The notes: generated by a model not told the origin, from the letters alone. A stretch of 64,000 nt of DNA from Caulobacter sp. BP25 (GCF_002737755.1 NZ_PEGH01000020.1:186001-250000), one strand, 5' to 3'. Numbered from the stretch's first letter, positions 36,882 to 45,786 are shown. Made by a program: numbers and translations.

Positions 36882-37673
36882 TCATATAGGACGGGCTTGG
36901 CCTTCTGTAACGCGGGCGACGACGGAGAGGCTTACATGGGTCGCGCCCGCCGCCAACAGGGCCCGCGCGCAGCCCTCGGCCGTGGCGCCGGTGGTCAGAA
37001 CGTCATCGACCAGCACGATCCGCTTGCCCTCGACCAGACGGCGCTTGCCGGGCGGGACAACGAAGGCGGCGGCGACGTTGCGGCGGCGACCCGAGGCCGA
37101 CTTGCCGCCCTGGCTGGCGGTGTCGCGCTTACGAACCAGCGCGTCGGGCAGATAAGCAAGGCCCGCCGTCCGGGCCAGCGGCCGGGCGATCTCGGCGGCC
37201 TGGTTGTAGCGGCGGCGCAGCAGTCGGCTCCGATGGATCGGCACCGGGACCACCACGTCGGCCTCGACCAGCAAATCCGCGCAGGCCCGCGACAGCCAAC
37301 GGGCGAAAAGGCCCGACAGGTCCGTGCGGTCGGCGTGCTTCAGCTTCAAGATCAGCTCGCGCGAGTGCTCGTCATAGACACAGGCCGCCCGCGCCCGCTG
37401 GAACGCCCGAGGCTTGGCCTGGCAGGCCGGGCAACGCGTCTCGGCTTCGTAGGTTTGCGCCAGCCCGCAGCCGTCGCAGACCGGATCGTCCAGGAAGGTC
37501 ACCTTGGAAAAGGCGCTGGCCGACAGGCCGCCGGTCAGGGCCGTCTCGCCGTCCAGGCTGGCCGGCGGCAGCAGGAAGTCCAGCACCCCGCGCCCCAACT
37601 CGGCGAAAAACGGACGCGCTAAGGCCGGCGCGGCTTTCCATGTCGATCGCAAATCGCCATGTTCCGCGCCCAT
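36882..37673 (-). CDS. comF: ComF-family phosphoribosyltransferase-like protein
   Basis: 263 aa. A zinc-ribbon (DPVCDGCGL, RCPACQAKP) precedes the PRTase fold with VVPVPIHRSRLLRRRYNQA and the PRPP loop RIVLVDDVLTTGAT. ComF proteins support DNA uptake in competent bacteria, but many species without natural competence keep them, and the exact reaction is unclear. The ATG overlaps the ATG of the divergent methyltransferase (CATG, 37671-37674). If that start is wrong, a TTG at 37652 is the next in-frame choice. First gene of the comF-grxC-nitrilase-DUF1178 run. Confidence 0.9.
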   Translation of the reverse strand: MGAEHGDLRSTWKAAPALARPFFAELGRGVLDFLLPPASLDGETALTGGLSASAFSKVTFLDDPVCDGCGLAQTYEAETRCPACQAKPRAFQRARAACVYDEHSRELILKLKHADRTDLSGLFARWLSRACADLLVEADVVVPVPIHRSRLLRRRYNQAAEIARPLARTAGLAYLPDALVRKRDTASQGGKSASGRRRNVAAAFVVPPGKRRLVEGKRIVLVDDVLTTGATAEGCARALLAAGATHVSLSVVARVTEGQARPI

Positions 37674-38574
37674 GACCGCCTCGCCTCTCCTGTTCGACCG
37701 CGCCCTGCACCGGGCTCGCCTGGACCGCGCCGCGCCCGACTACGCCGTCGCCGATTTCCTGAAAGAACGGGCAGCGGGCGACGTGGTCATGCGCCTGGAG
37801 ACGATCCTGCGACGCTTTCCGGTCGCCGTCGACCTCGGCGCGAGAAACGGTCATTTTTTCAAGATCTTGAGCGAAAGCGACGCTCGCGCCAACATCGACA
37901 CGCTGATCGAGGCGGACCTGTCTGGGCGCATGCTGGGCGGTCGGAACACCTTGCGCGTCGTGGCCGACGAGGAGCGCCTGCCGTTCGGCGACGCGACCCT
38001 TGATTTAATCGTCTCGACCCTGTCGCTGCACTGGACCAATGACCTGGTCGGCGCCCTGATCCAGATCCGCCGGGCGCTGAAGCCCGACGGCCTGTTCGTC
38101 GGCGCGATCTTCGGCGGGGCCACCCTGACCGAGCTGCGCCAATGCCTGCTGGCCGCCGAGTCCGAGCTGACGGACGGCGCCTCGATGCGCGTCTCGCCGT
38201 TCGCCGACGCTATCGACGCGGCGGGTCTGCTGCAACGCGCGGGCTTTGCCTTGCCCGTCGCCGACGTCGACCGGGTCAAGGTCCGCTATTCCCACCCGCT
38301 GAAGCTGCTGCAGGACCTGCGCGCCATGGGCGAGACCAGCGTGCTGCTGGACCGCTCACGCAAACCCTTGTCCCGCAAGGTGCTGTTCCGCGCGATGGAA
38401 CTCTATGTCGAGCGCTTCGCCGAGCCCGACGGCAAGGTCCCGGCGACCTTCGAGATCGTCTCGGTCACCGGCTGGGCGCCGCACGACAGCCAGCAGAAGC
38501 CGCTGCGGCCAGGCTCGGCCAAGATGCGGCTGGCCGACGCGCTGGGGGTGAAGGAACAGCCGGCGGGGGACTAG
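37672..38574 (+). CDS. Class I SAM-dependent methyltransferase, BioC/NDUFAF5-like
   Basis: 300 aa from the ATG that overlaps the comF start. Opening LLFDRALHRARLDRAAPDY, the SAM motif VAVDLGARNGHFFKIL, VVADEERLPFGDATLDLIVS, and SLHWTNDLVGALIQIRRALK match the group containing BioC and mitochondrial NDUFAF5 (complex I assembly hydroxylase). The glycine motif is GARNGH rather than the usual GxGxG. The target in bacteria is unknown. The promoter must lie inside comF. Confidence 0.85.
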   Translation: MTASPLLFDRALHRARLDRAAPDYAVADFLKERAAGDVVMRLETILRRFPVAVDLGARNGHFFKILSESDARANIDTLIEADLSGRMLGGRNTLRVVADEERLPFGDATLDLIVSTLSLHWTNDLVGALIQIRRALKPDGLFVGAIFGGATLTELRQCLLAAESELTDGASMRVSPFADAIDAAGLLQRAGFALPVADVDRVKVRYSHPLKLLQDLRAMGETSVLLDRSRKPLSRKVLFRAMELYVERFAEPDGKVPATFEIVSVTGWAPHDSQQKPLRPGSAKMRLADALGVKEQPAGD

Positions 38575-38681
38575 GCGGGACAGGCCCAGGGACCATTGCT
38601 CCGAGAATGTCATACACTATCAAGGCTTCTCAACAGCCTTAATAAGCCCCCCCTCGGATCAATGCCCCTGAGATAGTCTAT

Positions 38682-39200
38682 TTAGAATGACGGATATGAT
38701 GATGACACCGCCCAGGTTTGGCTCACATTGGAATTGAATCCCCAAACAATTACATCAGGATACTGACCCGCATCCAGAGACACTGCACTATTCGTGGGCG
38801 ATGCACAAATTCCATACCCACTAAGTATCCGAGTATCGTACGGCATCATCCAGCCATCGAAATATCCCGAAGGCGTATTGCCGCTATATGCTGTTACCAA
38901 TGTTCCATTTGGCATTGGCTTTACAGCCCCATTCATGGCCTGACCATTGGGAACGGGGGTAAGGCCAACAGAAACAGCCAGCACGTACGTTTCGCCGCCT
39001 ACCGCCATTTCAATGCGATAGAGCCCTCCTGGACTATCCTGCACAATATTCCAAAGACTATTAGTCGGAGCAGATGGAGTCCACACATGCAAACCCGGGC
39101 TAACCACCCCATTACTATTATTCATAACGAGAATATTTGAATGTTGACCATCCGTTCTCGTATTGAAAATGTAAACATTGCCCTGAACAGTTATACTCAT
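38682..39200 (-). CDS. Probable beta-trefoil (ricin B-like) lectin, low-GC gene
   Basis: 172 aa. The ATG at 39200 is preceded by GGAGG at five bases; another ATG four codons upstream lies within that ribosome site. Three blocks of about 50-60 residues each end in a hydrophobic Trp motif like the QxW of ricin-type trefoils: NSLWNI, FDGWMM and SQTWAV. Starts such as VYIFNTRTDG fit the first strand. No signal peptide, so cytosolic, or exported otherwise. Codon use is AT-rich: three lines have 31, 29 and 28 G+C of 60, unlike every neighbour. Sugar or protein ligand unknown; trefoil protease inhibitors are an alternative. Confidence 0.65.
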   Translation of the reverse strand: MSITVQGNVYIFNTRTDGQHSNILVMNNSNGVVSPGLHVWTPSAPTNSLWNIVQDSPGGLYRIEMAVGGETYVLAVSVGLTPVPNGQAMNGAVKPMPNGTLVTAYSGNTPSGYFDGWMMPYDTRILSGYGICASPTNSAVSLDAGQYPDVIVWGFNSNVSQTWAVSSSYPSF

Positions 39201-39218
39201 TTCATCCTCCATATATAA

Positions 39219-39230
39219 AATTTATAAATT
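39219..39230. promoter_or_regulatory. Perfect 12-bp palindrome near the lectin start
   Basis: AATTTATAAATT, self-complementary, lying 19-30 bases upstream of the lectin ATG. The core TTATAAATT recurs at 39381. It may be a -10 region or an operator. Confidence 0.35.
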
Positions 39231-39380
39231 ACGCGAAATTCTGGATTTAACTTAAGTTGAATACATATTGATTCGAGAAGGAATTATAAAATTACATTCA
39301 ACCAACCCCAATACTGGGCCTCCCCCCTCGACCCCACTCCCGCTAACCCACGGCGAGCGAACGAAGATAACCTCTATAAG

Positions 39381-39408
39381 TTATAAATTGCAATATAACA
39401 ATTTATAA
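39381..39408. promoter_or_regulatory. Perfect inverted repeat TTATAAATTG/CAATTTATAA
   Basis: 10-bp arms with an 8-base spacer, 180 bases upstream of the lectin start. A second nested repeat GTTATA / TATAAC overlaps. The core matches the palindrome at 39219-39230, so both may bind the same protein. It could instead be a border of the inserted DNA. Confidence 0.45.
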
Positions 39409-39533
39409 GTGCGTTTCTTCAGATCAGCCCGGGCCCGGCCACAAGGCGCAAGACCGGCACGAAGAAGCTCCGGCCCCTCCCTTCGCAGGGACGTGCGAAA
39501 TTAGCTGACTGGAACCGGGGCTGGCGAACCGCC

Positions 39534-39785
39534 CTAGGACCCGACGGTCGTCGAGACCTTGTCGAGGATCTGGCTGAGGCCGCCGGTCACGGCCGACATC
39601 GCCGCGACGACGACCAGCACGATCAGGGCGATGATCAGGCCCAGCTCGACTGCGGTGGCGCCGCTGTCGTCGCGCCAGAACGCCTTCAGAGAGGGGGCCT
39701 TCAGAGCAGGTCGCGCAGCCAGGCGACCAGGGGCTCGTCCGCGGGCGGCATCGGATAGTCTCCGAGCTTGTCCGGTTTCACCCAT
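39534..39785 (-). CDS. Flp/Fap-type pilin component, start uncertain
   Basis: The last 49 residues are clear: FWRDDSGATAVELGLIIALI then a hydrophobic run and a short tail SQILDKVSTTVGS. This is the Flp prepilin pattern, with cleavage expected after SG and Glu at +5; the usual Tyr at +6 is Leu. No ATG, GTG or TTG lies close to the domain. The nearest ATG (39785) gives 83 aa and a 42-residue leader overlapping mutT by 85 bases. A CTG just before KAFW (about 39687) or at the mutT stop may be the real start. No tad genes are adjacent. Confidence 0.6.
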   Translation of the reverse strand: MGETGQARRLSDAARGRAPGRLAARPALKAPSLKAFWRDDSGATAVELGLIIALIVLVVVAAMSAVTGGLSQILDKVSTTVGS

Positions 39786-40105
39786 GCCAGCGCCTCGTGC
39801 TCCTTGCGCGTCACCTGCCCTTCCCAGCGGCGCAGCAGGTAGAGCGGCATCAGAAGGTGGAAGGTCTCGTAGGTATGCGAGGCGAAGACGAACGGCGCCA
39901 GGCACGCCTGGGCAACCTTGATCCCCAGCTCCTCGTCCAACTCGCGGATCAGGCACTGTTCGGGCGTCTCGCCGACCTCGACCTTGCCGCCGGGAAACTC
40001 CCAAAGGCCGGCCAACTGCTTGCCCTCGGGGCGCTGGCAGATCAGCACCCGCCCGTCGACATCAATCAAGGCGGCGGCGGCGACAAGGACGATGGGCTTG
40101 CTCAT
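39701..40105 (-). CDS. mutT: 8-oxo-dGTP diphosphatase, MutT family
   Basis: 134 aa. The Nudix box GGKVEVGETPEQCLIRELDE continues ELGI, matching GX5EX7REUXEEXGU with all Mg-binding Glu. LLRRWEGQVTRKEHEALAWV follows, as in MutT. The enzyme hydrolyses oxidised dGTP before it is built into DNA. Its 3' end overlaps or abuts the Flp-like pilin frame. The 292 bases upstream (40106-40397) hold no gene I can support, only a degenerate hairpin AATCCTC/GAGGATT near 40140. Confidence 0.93.
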   Translation of the reverse strand: MSKPIVLVAAAALIDVDGRVLICQRPEGKQLAGLWEFPGGKVEVGETPEQCLIRELDEELGIKVAQACLAPFVFASHTYETFHLLMPLYLLRRWEGQVTRKEHEALAWVKPDKLGDYPMPPADEPLVAWLRDLL

Positions 40106-40397
40106 GGCGGCGGTGTCGCGCGGAGAAGCTTGTGGGTCAATCCTCCCCCGCTGGAGAGAGGATTTCCCAAAACTTGACTTTCCCGCTGGGATAACGGATA
40201 CGGACCTCGCGCCACTTCGGCGCTATTGGCGCTCCAGCCGCGTGAGGGTCCGTTTTCGGGCCAGCCTGTCGAGCGCCTTGAGAGTTTTCTCACCAGATCG
40301 CCCGTGCACGCGGGGCGCTCCCCGAACGATTAGCCGCTAAGGCCAGCCGTGCGAGGACGCATGCGCTGTCTTTCGGCGCACGAAAGAACCAACACCC

Positions 40398-41843
40398 GTG
40401 ACTCAATTTTCCGACCTTGGCCTGGCCAAGCCGCTTCTGAAGGCCCTTGCCGAAAAGGGCTACAAGGAGCCGACGCCGATCCAGGCCCAGGCCATTCCGG
40501 TGGTGCTGCAAGGCCGCGACCTGCTGGGCATCGCCCAGACGGGCACCGGCAAGACCGCCGCCTTCGCCCTGCCCATCCTTCAGCGCCTGGCTGAAGACCG
40601 CAAACCCGCGCCGCGCCGCGGGTTCCGCTGCCTGGTGCTGTCGCCGACCCGCGAGCTGGCCACCCAGATCGCCGAGAACTTCAAGGCCTACGCCGTCCAC
40701 ATGGGCCTGTCGGTCCACACCATCTATGGCGGCGTCAAGTACGGCCCGCAGATGAAGGCCCTGGCTGGCGGCATCGACGTCCTGGTCGCCACCCCCGGCC
40801 GCCTGATGGACCACATGGCCGAGAAGTCGGCCATCGTCTCGGGCACCGAGATCTTCGTGCTCGATGAAGCCGACCAGATGCTGGACCTGGGCTTCGTGGT
40901 GCCGATCCGCAAGATCGCCAGCCAGCTGACCAAGAACCGCCAGAACCTGTTCTTCTCGGCCACCATGCCCAGCGAGATCGGCAAGCTGGCCGGCGAGCTG
41001 CTGAACGACCCGGTTCAGGTCTCGGTGGCTCCCCAAGCGACCACGGTCGAGCGCATCGACCAGCGCGTCCTGTTCATCGAGGCCCAGCGCAAGCGTCCGC
41101 TTCTGGCCGAGATCCTGGCCGAGCCCGGCGTGGAGCGCACCATCGTCTTCACCCGCACCAAGCGCGGCGCCGACCGGGTGGCCAAGTATCTGAACGCCGC
41201 CGGCATCGAGGCCGCCTCGATCCACGGCGACAAGACCCAAGGCCAGCGTGAGCGTGCCCTGGCGGCTTTCAAAGCCGGCGAGATGCGGGCCCTGGTGGCC
41301 ACCGACATCGCCGCGCGCGGCATCGACGTCAACGACGTCAGCCACGTGATCAACTACGAGCTGCCCAACGTGCCGGAGGCCTATGTCCACCGGATCGGCC
41401 GCACCGCCCGCAAGGGCAAGGACGGCATCGCCATCAGCTTCTGCGCCGATGACGAGCGCAACCTGCTGAAGGACATCCAGAAGGCCACCCGCCAGACGAT
41501 CCCGGCCTTCGATCGCCGCAACGACAAGAACCTCGCCGCCGCGGCGGCCGTGGCCGACAAGCTGGCGCCGCCCGAGAAGTATGTGGATCCGCGCCGCGCC
41601 GACCCGCGCAACGACGTGCCCTCGGAACTGCGCCGCAAGCGCAACCGCAACGGCAATCGCAATGGCGGCGGTGGCCAGGGCGCTCAAGGTCAGGCTCAGG
41701 GTCGCGGCCAGGGCCAGGGTCAAGGCCGCGGGAACGGCCAAGGCAAGCCGCAAGGCCAGAAGGCCGCCGGCGGCGGCAACAGCTTCCGAGGCCCCAAGCG
41801 CCCGCCGGCGCCGGCCGAGAAGCGCTGGTCGCCGGTCGACTAA
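40398..41843 (+). CDS. rhlE: DEAD-box RNA helicase RhlE
   Basis: 481 aa from a GTG. Motifs in order: Q motif PTPIQAQAIPVVL, Walker A AQTGTGKTAAF, PTRELATQI, VLDEADQMLDLGF, SAT, and HRIGRTARKG. The RecA-like core (about 1-375) is followed by a Lys/Arg tail and a Gln/Gly/Asn-rich low-complexity tail (QGQAQGRGQGQGQGRGNG) that can bind RNA and favours condensates. RhlE unwinds structured RNA in ribosome assembly and mRNA decay and is cold-induced in Caulobacter. A hairpin follows. Confidence 0.93.
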   Translation: MTQFSDLGLAKPLLKALAEKGYKEPTPIQAQAIPVVLQGRDLLGIAQTGTGKTAAFALPILQRLAEDRKPAPRRGFRCLVLSPTRELATQIAENFKAYAVHMGLSVHTIYGGVKYGPQMKALAGGIDVLVATPGRLMDHMAEKSAIVSGTEIFVLDEADQMLDLGFVVPIRKIASQLTKNRQNLFFSATMPSEIGKLAGELLNDPVQVSVAPQATTVERIDQRVLFIEAQRKRPLLAEILAEPGVERTIVFTRTKRGADRVAKYLNAAGIEAASIHGDKTQGQRERALAAFKAGEMRALVATDIAARGIDVNDVSHVINYELPNVPEAYVHRIGRTARKGKDGIAISFCADDERNLLKDIQKATRQTIPAFDRRNDKNLAAAAAVADKLAPPEKYVDPRRADPRNDVPSELRRKRNRNGNRNGGGGQGAQGQAQGRGQGQGQGRGNGQGKPQGQKAAGGGNSFRGPKRPPAPAEKRWSPVD

Positions 41844-41854
41844 ATTCCATGCCC

Positions 41855-41883
41855 AGGGCCTGCGACCTTTTGTTGCAGGCCCT
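41855..41883 (+). terminator. Stem-loop after rhlE
   Basis: 9-bp perfect arms AGGGCCTGC / GCAGGCCCT with an 11-base loop, twelve bases after the rhlE stop. The loop, not the 3' side, holds the T-run. Confidence 0.45.
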
Positions 41884-41955
41884 CCCCCTAACAACCGAGA
41901 TAGGCTTTCCCCCTCGCTTTAGGCCGGCTGACGAGCCGGATGGGGGGCCAACGGA

Positions 41956-44220
41956 ATGGGCGGGAGCGAGCCCAGCGCCACGCCTGGATTGACCATGCTC
42001 GCCCGTGGCGAGATGGCCGAACGCGTGCGCGCGTTCGACTGGTCCGCCACGCCTCTAGGCCCGATCGAGACCTGGTCCCCCAGCCTCCGGTTCGCCGTCG
42101 ACATGGTGCTGGCCACCCAGCTACCGATGGCCCTGCGCTGGGGCCCCGAGCTGGTGCTGATCTATAACGACGCCTATGCCCCGGCGCTGGGCGAGCGTCA
42201 TCCCGAATATCTGGGCGTCCTGTTCAAGGACACGTCCGCAGACTTCCAAGCCTCTACGCGGGCGCTCTACGCCGACCTCCTCAGCGGCGCCAGCCGGGGG
42301 TTCGTGTTCGAGAAGCTGCCGTACAAGCTGATGCGGACCGACCGGCAGGAGACCGCCTGGTTCACGGTCAGCTACAGCCCTGTGCCCGACGCGACCGCGC
42401 CCCACGGAGTGGGCGGCGTGCTGATCAGCGCCGTTGAGATCACCGAGACCGTAGCCTCCGCCCAGAAGCTTCGCGGCGCGGAGGAACGCTATGAGCTGGC
42501 GCGCGAAGCCGCCGGGGTGGTCGGTGCGTGGGAATGGGATGTCCGGGCGAACAAGGTCTATGCCGACGCCCGCTACGCCGAGCTGCATGGCGTCGTGCCC
42601 GATCTGGCCGCAGCGGGCCTGCCCGTCGAGGTCTACACGCCAGCCGTCCACCCCGACGACATCGACCGCATGATCCTCGCCGCCCAGACCTCTCTGCGCA
42701 CCGGCGGCGACTTCTCTGAGGAGTATCGGCTGGTCCAGGCCGACGGCTCGATCCGCTGGATCTATACGCGCGGCCACTCGTATCTCAGCGCCGACGGCAA
42801 GCCCGCGCGCACCACCGGCGTCATCATCGACATTACCGAGCGCAAGATGGTCGAGGCCGCGCTGGAGGCAGCCCGCGTCGACGTCGACCTCGCCGCCCAA
42901 GCGGCGGGGATGGGCCGCTGGGACCATAATCCGTCAAAGGGCCTGCGCTACTGGGACCCCCGCGCACGGGCCATTTTCGGCATCGCGCCGGACGCGCCGC
43001 CTTCGACAAAGATCTTCGAGCAGGCCGTGTATCCCGACGACCTGCCCGCCGTGCGGGCGGCGGCGGCGGCGGCCGTCGATCCGGACGGTTCGGGCCTGAT
43101 GAACCTGGAGTACCGGATCATCCGACAGAACGGCGCCATGCGCTGGGTCGAGGTGTTCGGGCGAGCCTTCTTCGAGGGGCGGGCCTGCGTGCGTTTCGTC
43201 GGCGTGGTCTCGGACGTCACCGAGCGGCGCGAGGCGATTGACCGGCTGCTGCGCCAGGAAGAAACCCTGCGCCTGGCCATCGACGCGGCCGACGTCGGCA
43301 CCTGGGACTACAATATCGAGACCGGCGACCTGGTTTGGTCGGACCGTGTCTACGCCATGTTCGGCATATTGGATTCAACCGAGCCGCCCGCCGTATCTAC
43401 GGCCGTGGACCATGTGCATCCCGGCGACGCAGACCGCGTCCGTGACGCCATCGCTCGCGCCATGGATCCCACGATCCGCGCCGACTATGCCGTCGAGTAC
43501 CGGGTAATCGGCCGAGACGACCACGTCGAGCGCTGGCTGAGCGCCAAGGGCAAGGTGTTCTTCAGCCCCAACGGCGCCCCCGCGCGGTTCGTCGGCGCCG
43601 CTGTCGACACCACCGACCGCAAGCGCGCGGAGCTGCACCTGCGCCTGCTGGTCAACGAGATGAACCACCGGGTGAAGAACAGCCTGGCCACCATCCAGGC
43701 CATAGCGGCTCAGAGCTTCACCGACGCCCATTCCCTGCCCCAGGCCAAGGAGGCGTTCTCAAACCGCCTCGTCGCCCTGGCCGAGGCCCACGATCTGCTG
43801 ACCCGCGAGAACTGGGATGGGGCCGACCTGCACGAAGTCACCGAGCACCTAGCCGCCCTGCACGGCGGCGCTGAACGCTTCGAGCTGAGTGGTCCGGCCG
43901 TGCGACTGTCGCCAAAGACGGCGCTCTCGCTGTCGATGGCCCTGCACGAGCTGGCCACCAACGCCCTCAAGTACGGCGCCTTGACCACGACCATCGGGCG
44001 CGTCCGCATCGAATGGGATATCGTCCCCTCTGCCGGCGCCGAACGGCTGAGCCTGACATGGATCGAGCGCGACGGTCCGCCCGTGACGCCGCCGACACAG
44101 CGGGGCTTCGGCTCGCGTCTGATCGAGCGCGGCCTGGCGGCGGAGCTATCCGGCTCGGCGAAGATCGAGTTCGAACCGACCGGCGTCGTCTGCAGGATCG
44201 AGGCGCTGCTCGAGGCTTAG
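41956..44220 (+). CDS. Multi-PAS HWE-family histidine kinase
   Basis: 754 aa; GGGGGG lies upstream of the ATG. No membrane segment. About four PAS-type sensor modules fill residues 20-550 (e.g. WEWDVRANKVYADARYAELH, GRWDHNPSKGLRYWDPRARA, GTWDYNIETGDLVWSDRVYA). The kinase part has MNHRVKNSLATIQAIAA with the phospho-His, HELATNALKYGAL, and LSLTWIERDGPPV with the WxE of the HWE family. These kinases often sense light, redox or stress through PAS and feed PhyR-type general stress regulators. Stands alone; no regulator adjacent. No LOV cysteine motif was seen. Confidence 0.9.
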   Translation: MGGSEPSATPGLTMLARGEMAERVRAFDWSATPLGPIETWSPSLRFAVDMVLATQLPMALRWGPELVLIYNDAYAPALGERHPEYLGVLFKDTSADFQASTRALYADLLSGASRGFVFEKLPYKLMRTDRQETAWFTVSYSPVPDATAPHGVGGVLISAVEITETVASAQKLRGAEERYELAREAAGVVGAWEWDVRANKVYADARYAELHGVVPDLAAAGLPVEVYTPAVHPDDIDRMILAAQTSLRTGGDFSEEYRLVQADGSIRWIYTRGHSYLSADGKPARTTGVIIDITERKMVEAALEAARVDVDLAAQAAGMGRWDHNPSKGLRYWDPRARAIFGIAPDAPPSTKIFEQAVYPDDLPAVRAAAAAAVDPDGSGLMNLEYRIIRQNGAMRWVEVFGRAFFEGRACVRFVGVVSDVTERREAIDRLLRQEETLRLAIDAADVGTWDYNIETGDLVWSDRVYAMFGILDSTEPPAVSTAVDHVHPGDADRVRDAIARAMDPTIRADYAVEYRVIGRDDHVERWLSAKGKVFFSPNGAPARFVGAAVDTTDRKRAELHLRLLVNEMNHRVKNSLATIQAIAAQSFTDAHSLPQAKEAFSNRLVALAEAHDLLTRENWDGADLHEVTEHLAALHGGAERFELSGPAVRLSPKTALSLSMALHELATNALKYGALTTTIGRVRIEWDIVPSAGAERLSLTWIERDGPPVTPPTQRGFGSRLIERGLAAELSGSAKIEFEPTGVVCRIEALLEA

Positions 44221-44235
44221 AGGGCGTCGCCGCGC

Positions 44236-45786
44236 CTATCCCACCGCCGCCGCGCGCAGAGCCGCCGCGATCTGCTCTTCGGTTCGACGCAAGGCCATCA
44301 GCAGGGCCACGGCCACGATCAGGGGCAAAGCGGCCCAGGTCAGCCAGCCCGCGACGGCCAGGGCGGTGGCCGCGCTCAGCAACATGGTCACGACAACCTC
44401 GCCCAGCGCCGCCAGGAACGAGCTTCCCCGGCGACGGCGGAAGTCGGCGCGCTTGCCCGGCTTTTGACGCCAGACGCCGATCATGCCGGCGGCCCAGGCG
44501 GTCAGTCCCGAGCCGAGCGCCGTCCAGAAGCCCGCCAACGGCTGGAACCAGGCCAGGATCGCGACCGGGACCACCAGCAGCAGGGCCACGGGGATCAAGG
44601 CGGCGGTCAGCTTGGCGCGGTTCAGCACCGACACTGGCGTCGGCGAGAGCGCCAGAAGGTCGGGCGTGTCCTCGGCCGAGACGGTGATCCAGATCAGGCT
44701 GCCGGCGACCTGCCCGGCTAGAAAGGCGACCCCGGCCGCGCCGCCCGCTAGCATCCAGGCGGGCTGATCGGCGGCGTTGCGCGCCAGAACCAGAGCCAGC
44801 GGCAGCATGTAGAGCACGCGCAGCAGCACCTGCGAGAGCAGGGCCGCGTCTCGCCCCATCAGCCGCAGCTCCTTGCGCAGCGTGGCCCGGAAGGCGCCGG
44901 CGGCGAAGGCGCGTCCCGGTCCGACGGCCGCCTTGCGAGTCTCCGCGCCTTGGGTGGCGGCGGTCGCGTCGGCGAAGCGGCGGCCCAGGGTCCAGGCGGC
45001 CAGCAAAAAGATCGCGACCCCGACCGCGACCAGGGCCAGCAGCGGCAGAGGCTGGCCCAACGCCGCTCGCAGCGGCAGGTCGGCCAGGGGTGGCGGCTGG
45101 AGGCGACCTTCCCTGGCGTCGAGAGCGATGCGGGCGAACAAGCTCTCGCTGGCCTTGTCGCCCATCAGGGTGCGGTACTGGCTGCCCAGGAAGAAGGCTG
45201 CGCCGATCAGCGCCGCCATGATCTGGGCCACTGTGCGCGTGCGTCGCGGGCCGATCAGGGCAAACAGGACCATGGCCAGCAGCAGCCCGACGCCCGTCGC
45301 GGTCAGGGCGGCGGCGATCAGCACGACGAACACGCCAGCCCAAGCCGGGTGGCCCAGCACGATCGAGGGCGTAAGCAGCAGCACCGCCGGGATCAGGAAC
45401 CAAAACAGGGCCGACACCCCCAGGCCCAGGGCCCGGACGAACAGCACCTTGCGCGGCGACAGCGGCGAGGAGAACAGCAGATCGAGGTCCCCTCGCACGT
45501 ACAGGGCGTCGGCGGCCCCGGCCAGGGTCGTCGAAAGCATCAAGGTCAGGATCACCGCCAGGGCCAGGGCGACGATCACGATCGTCAGGGGCTGGATCGG
45601 GATCTCGCGACCGCGCAGGCCCAGGCCCAACAAGAGGCCGAGCGCCAGAAGCGCCACGCCCGCGACTGCGAGAGCGATCAGGCTTCCCACGGCGCTGCCC
45701 TTGCGCCCCGACATGGCGCCGCGCCAGGCCAGGCGCAGCTCGTGGGCCAGCAGCCAGGCCGTGCTGGCCGGCTTGAACAGCGCCAT
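44236..45786 (-). CDS. ABC transporter permease, ABC-2-like
   Basis: 516 aa, with about ten or more membrane segments, beginning AWLLAHELRLAWRGAMSGRK and alternating hydrophobic blocks with Arg-rich loops. Its ATG overlaps the stop of the ATPase gene by one base (TGATG), so translation is coupled. There is no periplasmic binding protein, and the partner is an exporter-type ATPase, so it likely exports a substrate such as a lipid, drug or peptide. The substrate cannot be inferred. Confidence 0.85.
   Translation of the reverse strand: MALFKPASTAWLLAHELRLAWRGAMSGRKGSAVGSLIALAVAGVALLALGLLLGLGLRGREIPIQPLTIVIVALALAVILTLMLSTTLAGAADALYVRGDLDLLFSSPLSPRKVLFVRALGLGVSALFWFLIPAVLLLTPSIVLGHPAWAGVFVVLIAAALTATGVGLLLAMVLFALIGPRRTRTVAQIMAALIGAAFFLGSQYRTLMGDKASESLFARIALDAREGRLQPPPLADLPLRAALGQPLPLLALVAVGVAIFLLAAWTLGRRFADATAATQGAETRKAAVGPGRAFAAGAFRATLRKELRLMGRDAALLSQVLLRVLYMLPLALVLARNAADQPAWMLAGGAAGVAFLAGQVAGSLIWITVSAEDTPDLLALSPTPVSVLNRAKLTAALIPVALLLVVPVAILAWFQPLAGFWTALGSGLTAWAAGMIGVWRQKPGKRADFRRRRGSSFLAALGEVVVTMLLSAATALAVAGWLTWAALPLIVAVALLMALRRTEEQIAAALRAAAVG

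Larger units (their letters stand above)
39201..39533. other. AT-rich intergenic region upstream of the lectin gene
   Basis: No gene seen in 333 bases. The part nearest the lectin is the most AT-rich in the window (15 G+C of 60 at 39241-39300). It returns to host composition after about 39420. It holds the palindromes listed separately and probably the lectin promoter. The right side likely holds a 3' border for the pilin gene. Confidence 0.7.

Noticed and set aside
40290..41894. 534-codon minus-strand frame
   Set aside because: Antisense to rhlE; composition is that of a shadow.
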